Source of the DNA: Saccoglossus kowalevskii | Lineage: Eukaryota; Hemichordata; Enteropneusta; Harrimaniidae | Reading direction: 5' to 3' | Assembly (NCBI RefSeq): GCF_000003605.2 | Contig: NW_003120928.1 | Coordinates: 248,180 to 306,457 of the forward strand | Length of the DNA stretch: 58,278 nucleotides | Notes under the pieces: model-generated | The model's database searches: none | Told to the model about the DNA's origin: nothing | The model's input: only the letters and a program-made list of their open reading frames with translations | In this document: positions 26,062-39,000 of the stretch, one piece after another | How positions within the stretch are numbered: position 1 is the stretch's first letter | Layout of the letters: each line of letters starts with the position of its first letter | Program-made: the position numbers and the translations under genes

Positions 26062-26855
26062 TAACATATTTGGCTCGGCATTCAAATGCCTACAGCTGAC
26101 AGTTTTAAATTAAATGACTAATTGGAATGTTCTAATAATGCACTTGAAACGTAATGTGCATATTCATCAAACAACAATATTTACAATTTAACTTATCATT
26201 GAAATATAAAATCACATGAATATAAAGTTACACAATAGTGTGTGGATGGTTTAATTGATTGAAATTGCAAATAACTGAAAAATAATATCAGAAAACAAAA
26301 CAAGTACACAACACTATTGTATTTAGTAAAATCGGGCAAATAACGAGCAATACAATCAGGTTGCTTCCTTCAAACATGGCTTCGCCCACGAACCTAAATG
26401 AGAGTCACAACTATTAGTGAAATGATAATAAAAATGCCCAATTTGCATAATGTCAACACGAGTATTTATAACTACACGAACACATAATTTTTTATATTAT
26501 AGATATGATTAATAGGAGCATTAATGGTTATTACTTATTTAACGTCAAGAGTGTATGAGAGTATCCAAATGTTATGGTGAGCGTGATTTTAAACAAGGTT
26601 TTCAACTATATTCGTTGAGACTTTGCCTTTATCGCGATTATCTCATTCATTTCATTTCAGAGGTTTCATTGGTGCGAAATTAGTTCGATTGACGCGGACA
26701 TGGAACTAAGAGGCGAAAAATAGAATATCATATCATTAACACAAACATATCTAAATGTCATACTCTTATCCTATAAATCAACGCCAACAATGTATCAAAT
26801 CCAGTTACTGTAATATACCCTGCTAGCAAAGCAAATATTCAATAAGGAAATATAC
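26062..26855. other. Presumed 3' flank of the polycystin-like gene
   Basis: AT-rich, no ORF of interest. Likely includes the 3' untranslated region on the minus strand if exon 32 is real. Confidence 0.45.
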
Positions 26856-27021
26856 TTAAGACATGTAAATCTTTCTTTTGGAGACCTTATCAGCGGACAT
26901 ATTTTCACGTATCATGTTATTGACATATATCTCAAATATGTTAACACGTGTCTCTAAGCGTTGCAGCAACTTATCAACACGCTGACATCGTTCTTCCAAG
27001 GCAGCACACATGTCAACATCT
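26856..27021 (-). CDS. Polycystin-like exon 32: C-terminal coiled coil (probable)
   Basis: Joined to exon 31 in phase 2, this exon encodes RDVDMCAALEERCQRVDK, LLQRLETRVNIFEIYVNN, MIRENMSADKVSKRKIYMS and a stop at 26856-26858. The heptad pattern of Leu/Val/Ile at a/d positions is a strong coiled coil. A C-terminal coiled coil is the known assembly device of polycystin-1 and polycystin-2 proteins. The acceptor chosen (GTACTAG) is weak; a stronger one 16 bases upstream (TTGTATTGTAG) would put the exon in a frame that exon 31 cannot supply. It may instead belong to a separate small transcript. Confidence 0.62.
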
Positions 27022-30000
27022 CTAGTACTTCTTACCACATCTACAATACAATAGATAACATAAGGTTAGTACGAGGAAACCGAAGGTATCGACAGACGTG
27101 CAGCGTAGGTCGATGCTACCGCGTACTGTCTGACTGCATACTTTTCGGTATCCTCGTAATAACCTTATTATTATTATACATCTTTTCCTCCCAAGATTAC
27201 ATCATGGGAATGGGAATGCTGAAATACAAAAAATTTAGAACTTCCTTGTGTGGGGCCCGGTCAAAACCTAGGGCGGCCATGCATGTTTTTATTGTTAGAG
27301 TTTTCTTATGCGCGGAATCATTCATATTTGCAATTCGCATTTCCTAATACGGTGGGATGAAAATACCCCGTAAAATACCGAAAAATTACGGCGCTGCGTT
27401 ACGGTGACATATTTGTATAATAATTGGTAATAATTCCAAATGTGCAGTAGATTGGTTATATGACTTTGTCAATTATTTTAGTGATTTTGGTATTTTGGAA
27501 TTATATTAGATAAAGCTTAAAAGAAAATTTTTGGCACAGTATATGTATACCAGAAAAACACACACAACTGGGATAAACACCTTCATCCTAATATGTTTTG
27601 TCTTCATTACAAGTTTGATTGAAATCTACTCAATCATATCAGAGAACCGGCTGCCAATCGGCCATATGTGATTGCATCAATTTATAAAATTTATTATACC
27701 ATCGTGTTTGGTTTTGTTTTGAAAGAAAAGAAAATCGGTCAATGCTTTGGTAAATTGATTTTGGTCCGCAAACGCATAACGCGAATAAATCACCATTTTT
27801 TTGGGGGGGGGGCTGTAAACTGCATTTATTATTATTCTGTACCTTGAAATAATATATCTACATTGAACGGGAAACTGATATTTCTACACTAAGTCAAACT
27901 CATCTACTGAATGCAGCTTCTTTGACAGAGGTCAGGTATTTGCAACGGGTAGTGGATTTATTTATGGTACCTATAGATAAACGAGCACTTGCCTTTCTCA
28001 ATTATTCGTTCTTTGGTGCCCAATATTTTTGATGACAAGAAGAGGCGAATTCTTTTTAATTTGACGGATAAATAAACCAACATCTCAGATTCTAAATGCT
28101 GCATTTTCGTTGATCTAGTAATCTTGTAGGATATGTTGATGATGGACAATAACAACATCAGTGTAATCCAGACCTCAATCATTACAAAGCACACCAGAAG
28201 CATCTGAATCATCCTAGTATTTATACCAGTTTCAGAAAGATTGTCCGACCAATTGATTCGCAGGCGATTTACGACCAGAGAAAGCAACGTTATTGCAGAT
28301 GTCCACCAACTCTTAAAGTCAGCCATGGATCGACAGAGAATAAGATGGAACATATGAACAAAAGCAAATAAAGTGAGAAAAAATAAAATCGCGAAAGCTC
28401 GAATACGTGGGAAGGCAATTGCAAGGATTTCTTCAAAAACCCGGAAACGGTAGTTTACAGAAAGAATTCGGATGCAAGTTATTAGAATCATGAAGTAAAC
28501 AACAGCGAGAAGACAAATAAAACGTTCATCTGCCTCTATCAAACGACGCAAGTTCCCATAGGTTCCTATAAAACAAAATACAATAATTAATATATAATAG
28601 TCAATAATTAAAATAATTTGATGGATCAAATAATTAGCAACAAACTGGTTTATCGGATAAATTGATGCTTAGTGTTCAACAGTATCCCAAATAACCATGA
28701 GTAATTTACATTTTTTAATGTGAGCGACTTTGAGAATTATTTATAGTGGAAAAGGTTATCGTGTGAAAATTAAATTAAAATAACAGAATAAAGGCTTTGT
28801 GATTTCCTTACAACGCTAACGTCATCATATGACAACCATGTTAATTAGATAATGTTGTACATGCAAGTCGATGCGCATAATTTTATGTTCGAACATGGTA
28901 TATCTTTTGCCATATATGTGCGTAAAAATGATCTATTCATATATAAAGTCATTCACTTTGCGAAAAAATTTAGCAATAAAAAAATATTCTAGATGCAATT
29001 TGTCAGTGAAGGCACATATATTCGATGCTTCAAGAATTCAATCTCAATTCGAACATTCACTAAGACGATCGATATTATACATCTATCGACTGGCTATGAG
29101 CAGCTATTTTCTGGAGTACATTCACCACATATTATCGTTCTGTCATGGGTGATTCACAGACCGAAGGAGAAGGCTTATGCTGTTGTCTGAATAAGGCTAG
29201 TCTGTAGATGTAAGACAGTAAATTGCATTCGATGTGAAAGATAGTTCGCGTTGTAGTTTAAGAGCGGTGGTCGTCGCGCTGCGCATGTGATACATTTGTG
29301 TTAATGAACATTGATTTTCCCATGATCCAATGCGCTCTTCTAATAGAAATCACAAGTATGAGGTTTGACCTGGACGAGACTTACACAATCTGCGCAAGTC
29401 AAAGTCACCATCTTTGTTTATAAGAGATATATCTCGCTCATGCGTGGCGCGACGACTACCACCCTTTAAGCAACCCATCAATATACTGCAAAGCACCCTT
29501 CATTAGTTGCATTAGTTTTGGACATACTGTTACGAACATTCTTTATATGTGCTTATTGCACGTTTCACTACGTTCCAAAAGTAATGCAATTTTTAGAATA
29601 CAATTGTTGACTCATTTCGATGTAACAGTATATCATTATGTAACCCCGCGTGACCACACACTGAGCAGTAACATCTCAGTAGCAGAAAGTAGTGTGATTT
29701 ACAATAATGATTGCCTGTAGGGCATCATTATTTAGACCATGGAACCATGTTTAGACACAGTACTCACCTAGCCCGGCTTTAATTTCGTTTAGTGCCAAGT
29801 GAGCAGTTGACATTCTCGTGAAGAAAATATCGACGACCACCAGTAAAAACACGACCAAGACAACATACCACCAATTCCAGAAACTTGTAAAGAAAGTTAG
29901 ACCCCCGTGATAAATACGTATGCACAACCTATATACGACGTAAATTACGAGTAACAAAAATATCACGTGACATGCTATTGTGACCGATCCGTTAAGACCT

Positions 30001-33000
30001 AGACACGTGACACTATCAACTCTCCAACTCTTGCGGACAATACCAGATTCTTTGAATTCAGTTAGGTAAGTCACGAAACTGAAAATATTTTCATTGCCGT
30101 TGTATACGATAAACTCTAGGAAAACTGCTCTTGTTCGTTGATCAATCCATCCACTTGATTGCAATGACATCGATAATTCCATAGCCGCATCGCCAGGCCG
30201 CCCGAATATCGCCATGTATCCCTCGTTGTTGTAAACAGTTCCATCGCTGCTGGTCACATCAACACTCGACACTGGCAGTCCGAGGATCTTACTGTGTATC
30301 CAAGGAGAACGTTGCGTCAAATTCGTATCTTTGTAACTTGTCCACGATACATTGTACGCGCGCGTGTCTTCATTGTCGCGTGAGTATTTAGCGTGGCATT
30401 TATACGCTGCATCTTCTATCTCCAGTGGGATAGAACAGCCACCTAAAAAAATTACGTTATACGTTGTTAACAACACACGCTAAAAACGCAAAGGCTCATG
30501 GGTAGACGCTTGTATGTAAACAATGACACGCTATGGCCATCTTACGCATGCGCAGGTGACGACACCATCATTTCTCTACGCGCTTTTATGACGTAAATGA
30601 AAAACGAGAATGCTGCTCAAAAACGTTAACATTCTGTAGCCGCCAATTGATGAATATTATGTTTTGGAGAGATTTTACTGCAATTTATTTGACAACCAAC
30701 TACTAAGAAAACACTGGTCGATTTGAAGGACACTTCACGTCATTCAGAATGAACGAAATAGGCCTCAACCCATTGTACGTTAAAACCTACTACACCAAGT
30801 CACATAAACATTCAATATTTAGCGCGAAGAATGGTTAAACGAACGTCGATCTTGCTGACCTTAATCAAAGTTCCTCAGAACCCGCTACCGTTGAATCATG
30901 GTCAATATTTCACAACAACTGTGATTAGGATGACCCTCGTGGAAATTGAGTTCCAAGCGACGATAACAAAACACGCTAAGAACACAAAGGCTCATGGGTA
31001 GACGCTTGTTTGTAAACAATAACACGCTATGGCCACCTGACGCATGTGTAGGTGAAGACTTCCCCGCATTAAAAGTATCATTGTACGCAACGGTCTAACA
31101 AAACAGTACAGCCAATGCTATATTACCTTCAGTCACCCTAAGTTGGCGTAAAACAACAGGGCCCACGGTATAGCTCACTAGATTGCCAAACAGAGTAAGA
31201 CTCCCTTGCTTTTCTGATATCGGTTTTCCGTTGTATAAACTGTCTGGAAATATTGCTTCAATGACAGTTTCTGACATCCATTGCCAATATTTGCTTGGCG
31301 TGGTCACCTGTTGGACAATTCAAATAACAACATCGAGTAAATTTGAGTTTAGCACTTTAGATAATGTTAAGAGAAGGAAAGGAAAACTAAGTGTGTTCAT
31401 CGTCCGCATGTCCGAATTGAATCTGAATATTCGATTTAGATTGGTTGAGTTCAACTATATGTGGTATGTACAATTCACATCTAATTCCTCTATAGACATT
31501 ATGACAGGTATGGAAGCTACATCATATAATTACTCTAGAAAAAGTGTAAGTAAACAATGTCTTTGTCTGCAGTTAATTTAATACTAGCAGCACGTTAGTA
31601 AATAATTAATCCGGTGCAGCAAACTGTGTAATATCTACATCATACTATGACTTTACTTTCTAAAACAAGCAATTATAATAACGACAAAGCAATCTTAAAC
31701 AAACAATTGTTTGTACAAAAAAAGTTAATAAACTCACATCATTGTCTGGTTGCGGTGCCAGGGTATCTCGTATATTCCGCCCAGCATAGTACAAATCAAT
31801 GTTTCGATATGCTGATGCAATGACGGTAATTACGAGAAGTAATATCAAACAAAATACGAAGTCTTCTATCACCGCGCTCATACGTCGCTCCGTTAGACGC
31901 TGTCCCCTTTCGTTTTGCAGTTCCTCATTTGATAGCGATCCTTTTATATCTATAAAGCACAGTAACATAGCAGTATACGATGTCAGTACACATGTTTATG
32001 TAATGTACCCGACAGTAACCGTGACAATATTTGACCTCAGGGCTACATATGAAAACATATGAAATAAATAAATAAGTGAATAAATAAATTATTTTCGCTA
32101 TGGTATTCTAAAATATTGAACCTCAGCAAGAGTGTGGCACGTATTTGAAAGTTTTTCTGATCTTAAATTCGAATATTTCCACATAGAGCAACTTACGTAT
32201 TTCATTGGTGCGATGGTTTTCTTCATGTTCCTCTTTTTTTAATGTGTCCTTTTCTTCTGGATTCTGTTCATCAGAGTAGGACTTATTGAGTTTTGAATAG
32301 ACAGCCGATATAGCCATAGACAATGCTGTTGCCTATATAAAGTAAATAAAACTGTTCAGTAATATTCTCGTTGTAGTCTCCCGTTTCGTAGATACCCGCA
32401 TGTCCGTCAATGAATTGATAATCCATTGGTTAGAATGTATGCATATGGTTGACGATTATTCACGCCATAAGGAGAATTAACAGTTGTTTTGCTCTGCTGT
32501 GCGACAAAACTCACGTTGGATTTACTTTGGTATGGCCTTATTTAAATGTATTAATTTTGCTACGATATCAACAATTTTTAGTTGATAAAGACATTTCATG
32601 GTTATACTACGACTCTGCATAAATGTTAGTGTTACTTAAATCACGTGACACTGATCTTGAGTAAAAGGGTAGGATTTCAATTCCTCACCTGCAAAGGTTC
32701 TACAATGAAAGCAGATAATACGATTGAGGTAATCTCTGCTGTCAGCCACTGAAGTGATGTCTCTTTCCCCCACTGTAAACTGTACAAGACAGTGAAAAAT
32801 GCTGGGATCACAATCGAGGCAAAGACGAGTATCCAAGCGAAAATCACACACCACCAAGGCCACATATCATCTTTTTCCTGTTTCTTCTCCTTACTTGGTA
32901 CATCGCCACCATCGGAGTTTGACGATGAATCGTTTTTACTTTCACGAGGTCTAGCCTTTTCAAAAAGAGTCTGTATAAGGGCGGATGGAGGCGTCGAAAC

Positions 33001-36000
33001 CAAGCTACAGATCAAACTAATATAGATTGTTCCAAGAGAAAATCTAAACGGCCCGATAGAAATCGTTTTGGTCTCGGATATACGTTCAGCGGTGCCACCC
33101 TCGCCGCCAGTGTCGTAGAACATGGCATTTGTGATCATTGAGAGGTATATGAACACAATGCAGCAGCCAAGTCGTTGCACTCTAGTGAAGTTACTTGGAG
33201 TTGGACGAAGCCATACTGATCCCCACATATAATCTTCACTGAAGCCCTCTCGCATTTTATTGGATAAGATGTTTTTAAAGCTTGAAAGTTGTAGGTCTCC
33301 AGAAACAGGCAGTAGACGAAGTATTTGGCCATCAGATTTATCCACTGCCAACCAATCGTAACAAGTGAAATCAAATCTGAAATTATAATAATTTAAAATT
33401 CTATATTTTAACTAGTAAATGAATGGGTCTACAATGTGATTTAAAAGGAAATAATTGTAATAAGTCGTGACAAATGATGACTGACTATGTATGTGACCGC
33501 ATGATATGATAAGTATTACTAAGATACGTAAATGACTGTCGAGACTGTCTCGTCGATAGCCACGACACTTGACCCTAAAAAAAGTGTTTATTTCTCCTGA
33601 TCCATTTAACCATTTTGAACAATAAAATTGATGACGAACGATACTAAAATAATCTTTGACGGGCGAAAACAACTGTAGCACCCCCACACACAACGATATA
33701 TCGATCAGCTATTTGCGTTTAAGACCTATTTCATGTGTAATACCTTCGTTCACTTTGAAGATCAAATACTACAACCCTGTTAAGATACCATGATGCATCG
33801 TCGTTGTCTTTTGGAGAGTTATCATGCCATATACGTATATATCGCAATTCGCCAAGGGATTTGGGTACAGTTAGATACAGACTCACTACACTTCCACTGG
33901 AAAAGCACTACAAGGAAACATATGATGAATATTACTAAGGTTATTTGATGTGTTTCTTATCAGTGAAGTTTTTTATTGATTCAGCCGCCGATGACATCAC
34001 ATGAACACATACGGAAACAGATACGCAATACTTTTATGTAAATACGCTAGACTAAGAACGTATTCAACGGTAAACAATGAGAGAAATCACGTTATAGAAC
34101 ATAAAGTTCCATTCAGAATACAGTAGCTGAGTGCGGACTAACAATTAACTATTAAAAGTCAACATCAGGACAATAAACTGCACTGCCGTCACAAACAGCG
34201 TATTTATTTAGTATACTCACAACTCTACTCTTTTTGTCTATCAGGTCTCTGACACCAGATTCTCCGTCATCCCCGGTTAACGTGAACTGAATTTTCGACT
34301 TAGTACCCGATGTTGGCACCATAGACGTATACACAGTGAGCTGGTATATGTAGTTGTCACGAGGGTTGTTTCCAGCCAACGGCCACACTGTCCACTACAG
34401 ATTAACAATAGACTTGTTCATCACAAGAGACCATCACTAATTAATATACTTTATCAACTTGTATACGTATCCTACCTATAGACGGTATGTTCAACTTAAC
34501 AGCTTTACCGATTAGAAAGATTTTATACTGTTATAAGTGCAGATCTGTAAAAATCTGCACATAAATTATCTCCTTAAATAAGTAACACTAAACGATAATA
34601 TCAAAAAGCATTATGTGTATTAAAATATTACACATTCTTAGAACCCTGTTTAATATCATTGCAAAGTTGATTTTAGAAATATAGTAATATTATTCTTATT
34701 TAATAAGTCGGACAATGGCGTGAAATAGTTTCGCATGTATAACTCTTCTACGAATTTCACACTGATTTATCTCAACATGTTTTATTTTTTCTTTGTTTTT
34801 TTTTCTAACCATTGTCCAAATTAACACACTATTCCATTATAATTACTGGTCTTGATAGACAGTTTTGAAAAAAAAAAATATTTTGTGAAAGATGACCTGG
34901 GTTTACTCTGACGCTCAAAGATTCAACACGTGTTGCAACGTGGTGAGAATATATCACAGACAATTAAAACGGTATTTGTATTATAACCGACCCTTATCAA
35001 ATCGTCCTTGTCCTTCTTCCGCATATATATCGTTAATATCACATAAATCAAGAAGAATGCTAGTATGACTATCAAGACCACAGAATTATCAAGGATGTTC
35101 TTCGTAAATACTGTACTAAAATCGATCTTATTGACTGGCACCACGAAGTCAGCAGCCGAGAAAGAGGTGAGGTGGTTACAGGAACATGTGATTGAGTCAC
35201 TCGTTATATACGACGCAACCTGTGAGATAAGAAACATATAGTTTAGTGTTAGATTCGTAAAGAGCATACGATACAGACTTCCCGTTTTCAACATTGTAAA
35301 ATTCTTTTGTTTTTACAAAAAAAATGAAAATAACCGATTTTGATTAAAAATATTTTATAACGCAATGAATTCCATATGTACACCTTTTCATAATTACCAC
35401 TTACACAACAATATTACAAAAAACAAAAGATAATTCTCTATATTCTCTATATTTTCATTTTTATTTATTATGACTGAAACAAGCCGAATGAAATTACAAA
35501 CTATGTAGTATTTTTCTGGGAAATCTTAGTGTTTAATATACATAAATACAGTATACTTCGAGTGGGAAGATGTACTTCCTGAATGTACAATATGTGAAAT
35601 GGTTTGTTCTACACTATTTATTTAGACGTCGCAACTTCTAATAAGACAAGTTGACTTCGGCTTTCATAAGATCTGTACTGACACAATTCATGTAAAAACT
35701 GCTCTCACCGAACACCCATTGGATTGCCATTCCTCATCAGTTGTATTCCAATACCTACAGAACGCAACACGCATAATAACAGTACCATTGTGACCATCTA
35801 TTGATAATTCGTCCACACCACGGCCGCCAGTAAACATTGTAGAAGTGGTTTGCAATACGTCATTAGTACTGGTTTCGTTATTCAATCCCAGGGTGCTTAG
35901 CGCGTTTTCAATATTATACGTCGTGACTACAAGAACAATATACGTTAATTACTAATTTGAATGCAAATTGAGTTGTAGCTTTCGAAATGTATGTTCACCC

Positions 36001-39000
36001 AAAGTATACTTCATGTATTAAATAACGTGGAGGAAAGATGAAATACTAAACCTACACTCTAACACAACCAACACGTAGTATACTCCAGCATCCTCAGTTG
36101 ACAGGACAACGTCTTTCGGTTGTAGACTACTGAACGTTTTATTGACATCATACGTCATGGCCGTGGGCATGAACTCAAAACCCATGTAAATATTGTAAAT
36201 TAATGGTCCATCATAATCTGGTAAGAATTTTAACACCACGGACCCTGGCCCCACTGACAGATTAAAGCTGAATACTAGATCATGTGCTTCCGATATCTCA
36301 TACTGGTGTTCCTTCGTTGTTTCGTTGGTGGTCTTGGCATCATTGTTATTGGTAACGTCAATTAAGATGCGACCGCCGTTCAAAGCAAGCTGATGATTTT
36401 GATGTATTAGCTCCAATCCAACGATTGGAGAATCATCCAAGGGGTCTTCCTCAGTGGAAATGTATGGATTGTTACTCATTGATAAGAACTGCAATAAACC
36501 ACAAAATATATAACTACTAGCCAGTATGTATTATTTTGATATCACAGATATATTTTCGACAGAGTAAGGCAAGAATCGACAAATAAAAACACACAAACAC
36601 AGACCCTGACCTTATAAGTGGTCAAATGTCTTCACGATCTCCTATTCAAAACTTATATAACATACGAAGCGACATGCACCATTATACGATTGACGCTTTA
36701 AGCAATACTGCATGTTAGTCCGGTCGACATACGATGAACAGACCTGCATGCAGATGAGAAGGTGTCGCAAAACAAAAACAAAACTTGAACTGTTTTGTTA
36801 CCTTGGTGCTAACTGGTGTACTTTCCAGGTCATCGAACATTTCACTCTCAGGCAGGCGAAAGCCTCCGGCCTCTGAATTAAACGCAAGCCCATTCAGATC
36901 ATTCGGACTAATTTTAGATAGCACAACGTGTAAGATATCTGTACCATACTCGGTTGGTCCTGCACCGGGGAGAACCATGGTCAAAGCTGCATCACATACT
37001 GCATCCAGAGCATTCATGGCATTGGTTATGGTAATTCGCATCTATAATTAAGTAATTTAAATAAATAACACCTCCTAATATTTTCATTCCTGATAAAATT
37101 GTCCACTAATACATGCATCGAGAATATAATGTATAACAGCTAGACCAGGTTAATACACCACCCCATTCAAATATGTTACAGCTGTCGTAACATAGTCAAT
37201 AAATAATAATGCACAGCAGATGTGCAATTCTGTTTGTGTGCATTATCACGTACTGTTTTTAATGTGAGGTGTATATATTAAATAATACATACCGTGTCCC
37301 CATCATCAATATCTGTGTTAAGCTCACGACTATATAGAGACGCAAGTATAATGTTGTTAGATGCCAATATCAATTCTGTTGAACAAAATATAATGTATGA
37401 CAGTGCATATTAGATTAATTTTATATTGGTACAAATAGAGTCATAACAACTATATATTTACTTACGTTAGCGTGATGGAAGTTATCTCACCTTTCCCTAT
37501 ATCCAAAACCATTGAATTTATCGATTCATCTGCGGATTCTAGCAGCGCATGTGCAGATTTCATGGCTATTGTTGCTGCTTTTGCCTGGATGAGTAAAATG
37601 ACTTAGAATATTGATACCGGGTTATGTAATTGAGTTATCTGTTTTTGCGTTTGGATGTTTGCTATTTTGCAACTTATATTGCCACCACAAGGGGCTCACG
37701 GTCGCTGATTCGTACGTAACTATGAAGTAAAGTGAACGAAATTGTCGGTTTCACGACGCACTAATAAAGTTATTTAATTAAGATGTGTGATTGTACTAAA
37801 AACAGGAAGTATTAAACGTTTGCATACATGTAACGAAACATACCTGTGTGTCCAATGTCAACTCTTCTGGATGTCTGAATGACGTCACACTGGCGACAAC
37901 ACCAGCTATTTGTTCTATCCCACTTTGTGAATCGAAAACATATTCTACTGATGCCAAATCAAATAACGCATTTATAAGAGAAGATCGGGTCTGTAAAGAA
38001 AAATAGTAACTTTAGTTACTAATCACAGATCACAATAGTCATTTAACCATTATTACAATAATGAAACAATAAATAAATAATAAACAAACAAACAAACAAA
38101 CAAACAAACAAATAAATAAATAAATAAACAAACAAATAAATAAATAAATAAATAAATCAATAAATCNNNNNNNNNNNNNNNNNNNNNNNNNNNNNNNNNN
38201 NNNNNNNNNNNNNNNNAAATAAATAAACGTGATGTATACATAGAACATATCCACTAACGAACATACCACACCAAGACCCCAACCAACGTCAGATTAATGC
38301 GGCAGTATCAGCATCTTTATAAACCACCAGAGCCATAATTTAGTAATGACCGATATGGCGTGACGATGACTTCAAAATTTAACCATGTCACATGGGTTAA
38401 ATGTGTCTGGAGTTTAATAATATTAGCCATTTTGACCTTGGAGTTTGTTTGCGAAATTGCATGCTTGTATACAGTGACCTTAACTTATGACCATTTGTAA
38501 TCTGACCAATTCACATGTGGAGTTACATATAAAATATCAAAGAAATTGGGCTAGCCATTTTCAAGAAAAAGTTGAAATTAGCACTTTTTACCAGAAATGA
38601 CAAAAAAATATTCATCAAAAATAGAGAAGTATCAAAGTATTTGGCTTTGTAGTTTTTTTACGAATACGTCGAAAATTTAATGTTGAAGACAATGGACCAG
38701 TGTTGACTCAACAGCAGAGCTAACACTTTGCAAAAAATGTATATTTGTAGCATATGTGTAAGATAGAATGGCAACAGACTGGATTTAAATATAAAAAGGT
38801 ATTTTTAAGTAATATTATTTACCAAACAGTCTGTATGTTGAAATGTCAGAAAATGACACTGACCAGTCTGAACTGCAGAGATCTCAATCTAAATACACAT
38901 TTCAATCGCTAAGGGTTTTCAAGTCACGGATTGGAAGGAAAAATATGTTGTTCGTAAGTTATGATTACACAGTTTGTCCAAAATATTTCTTTATATGTTT

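Noticed and set aside
26961..27347. 128-codon plus-strand frame
   Set aside because: Overlaps the coiled-coil exon on the other strand and interspersed repeat C; no protein features.
33191..33693. Minus-strand frame upstream of exon 26 (about 33412-33693)
   Set aside because: Falls between exons 25 and 26, which join directly in phase 2; it is intron sequence.
38039..38269. Low-complexity Leu/Phe/Ile frame across the gap
   Set aside because: Translation of a tetranucleotide repeat and Ns.
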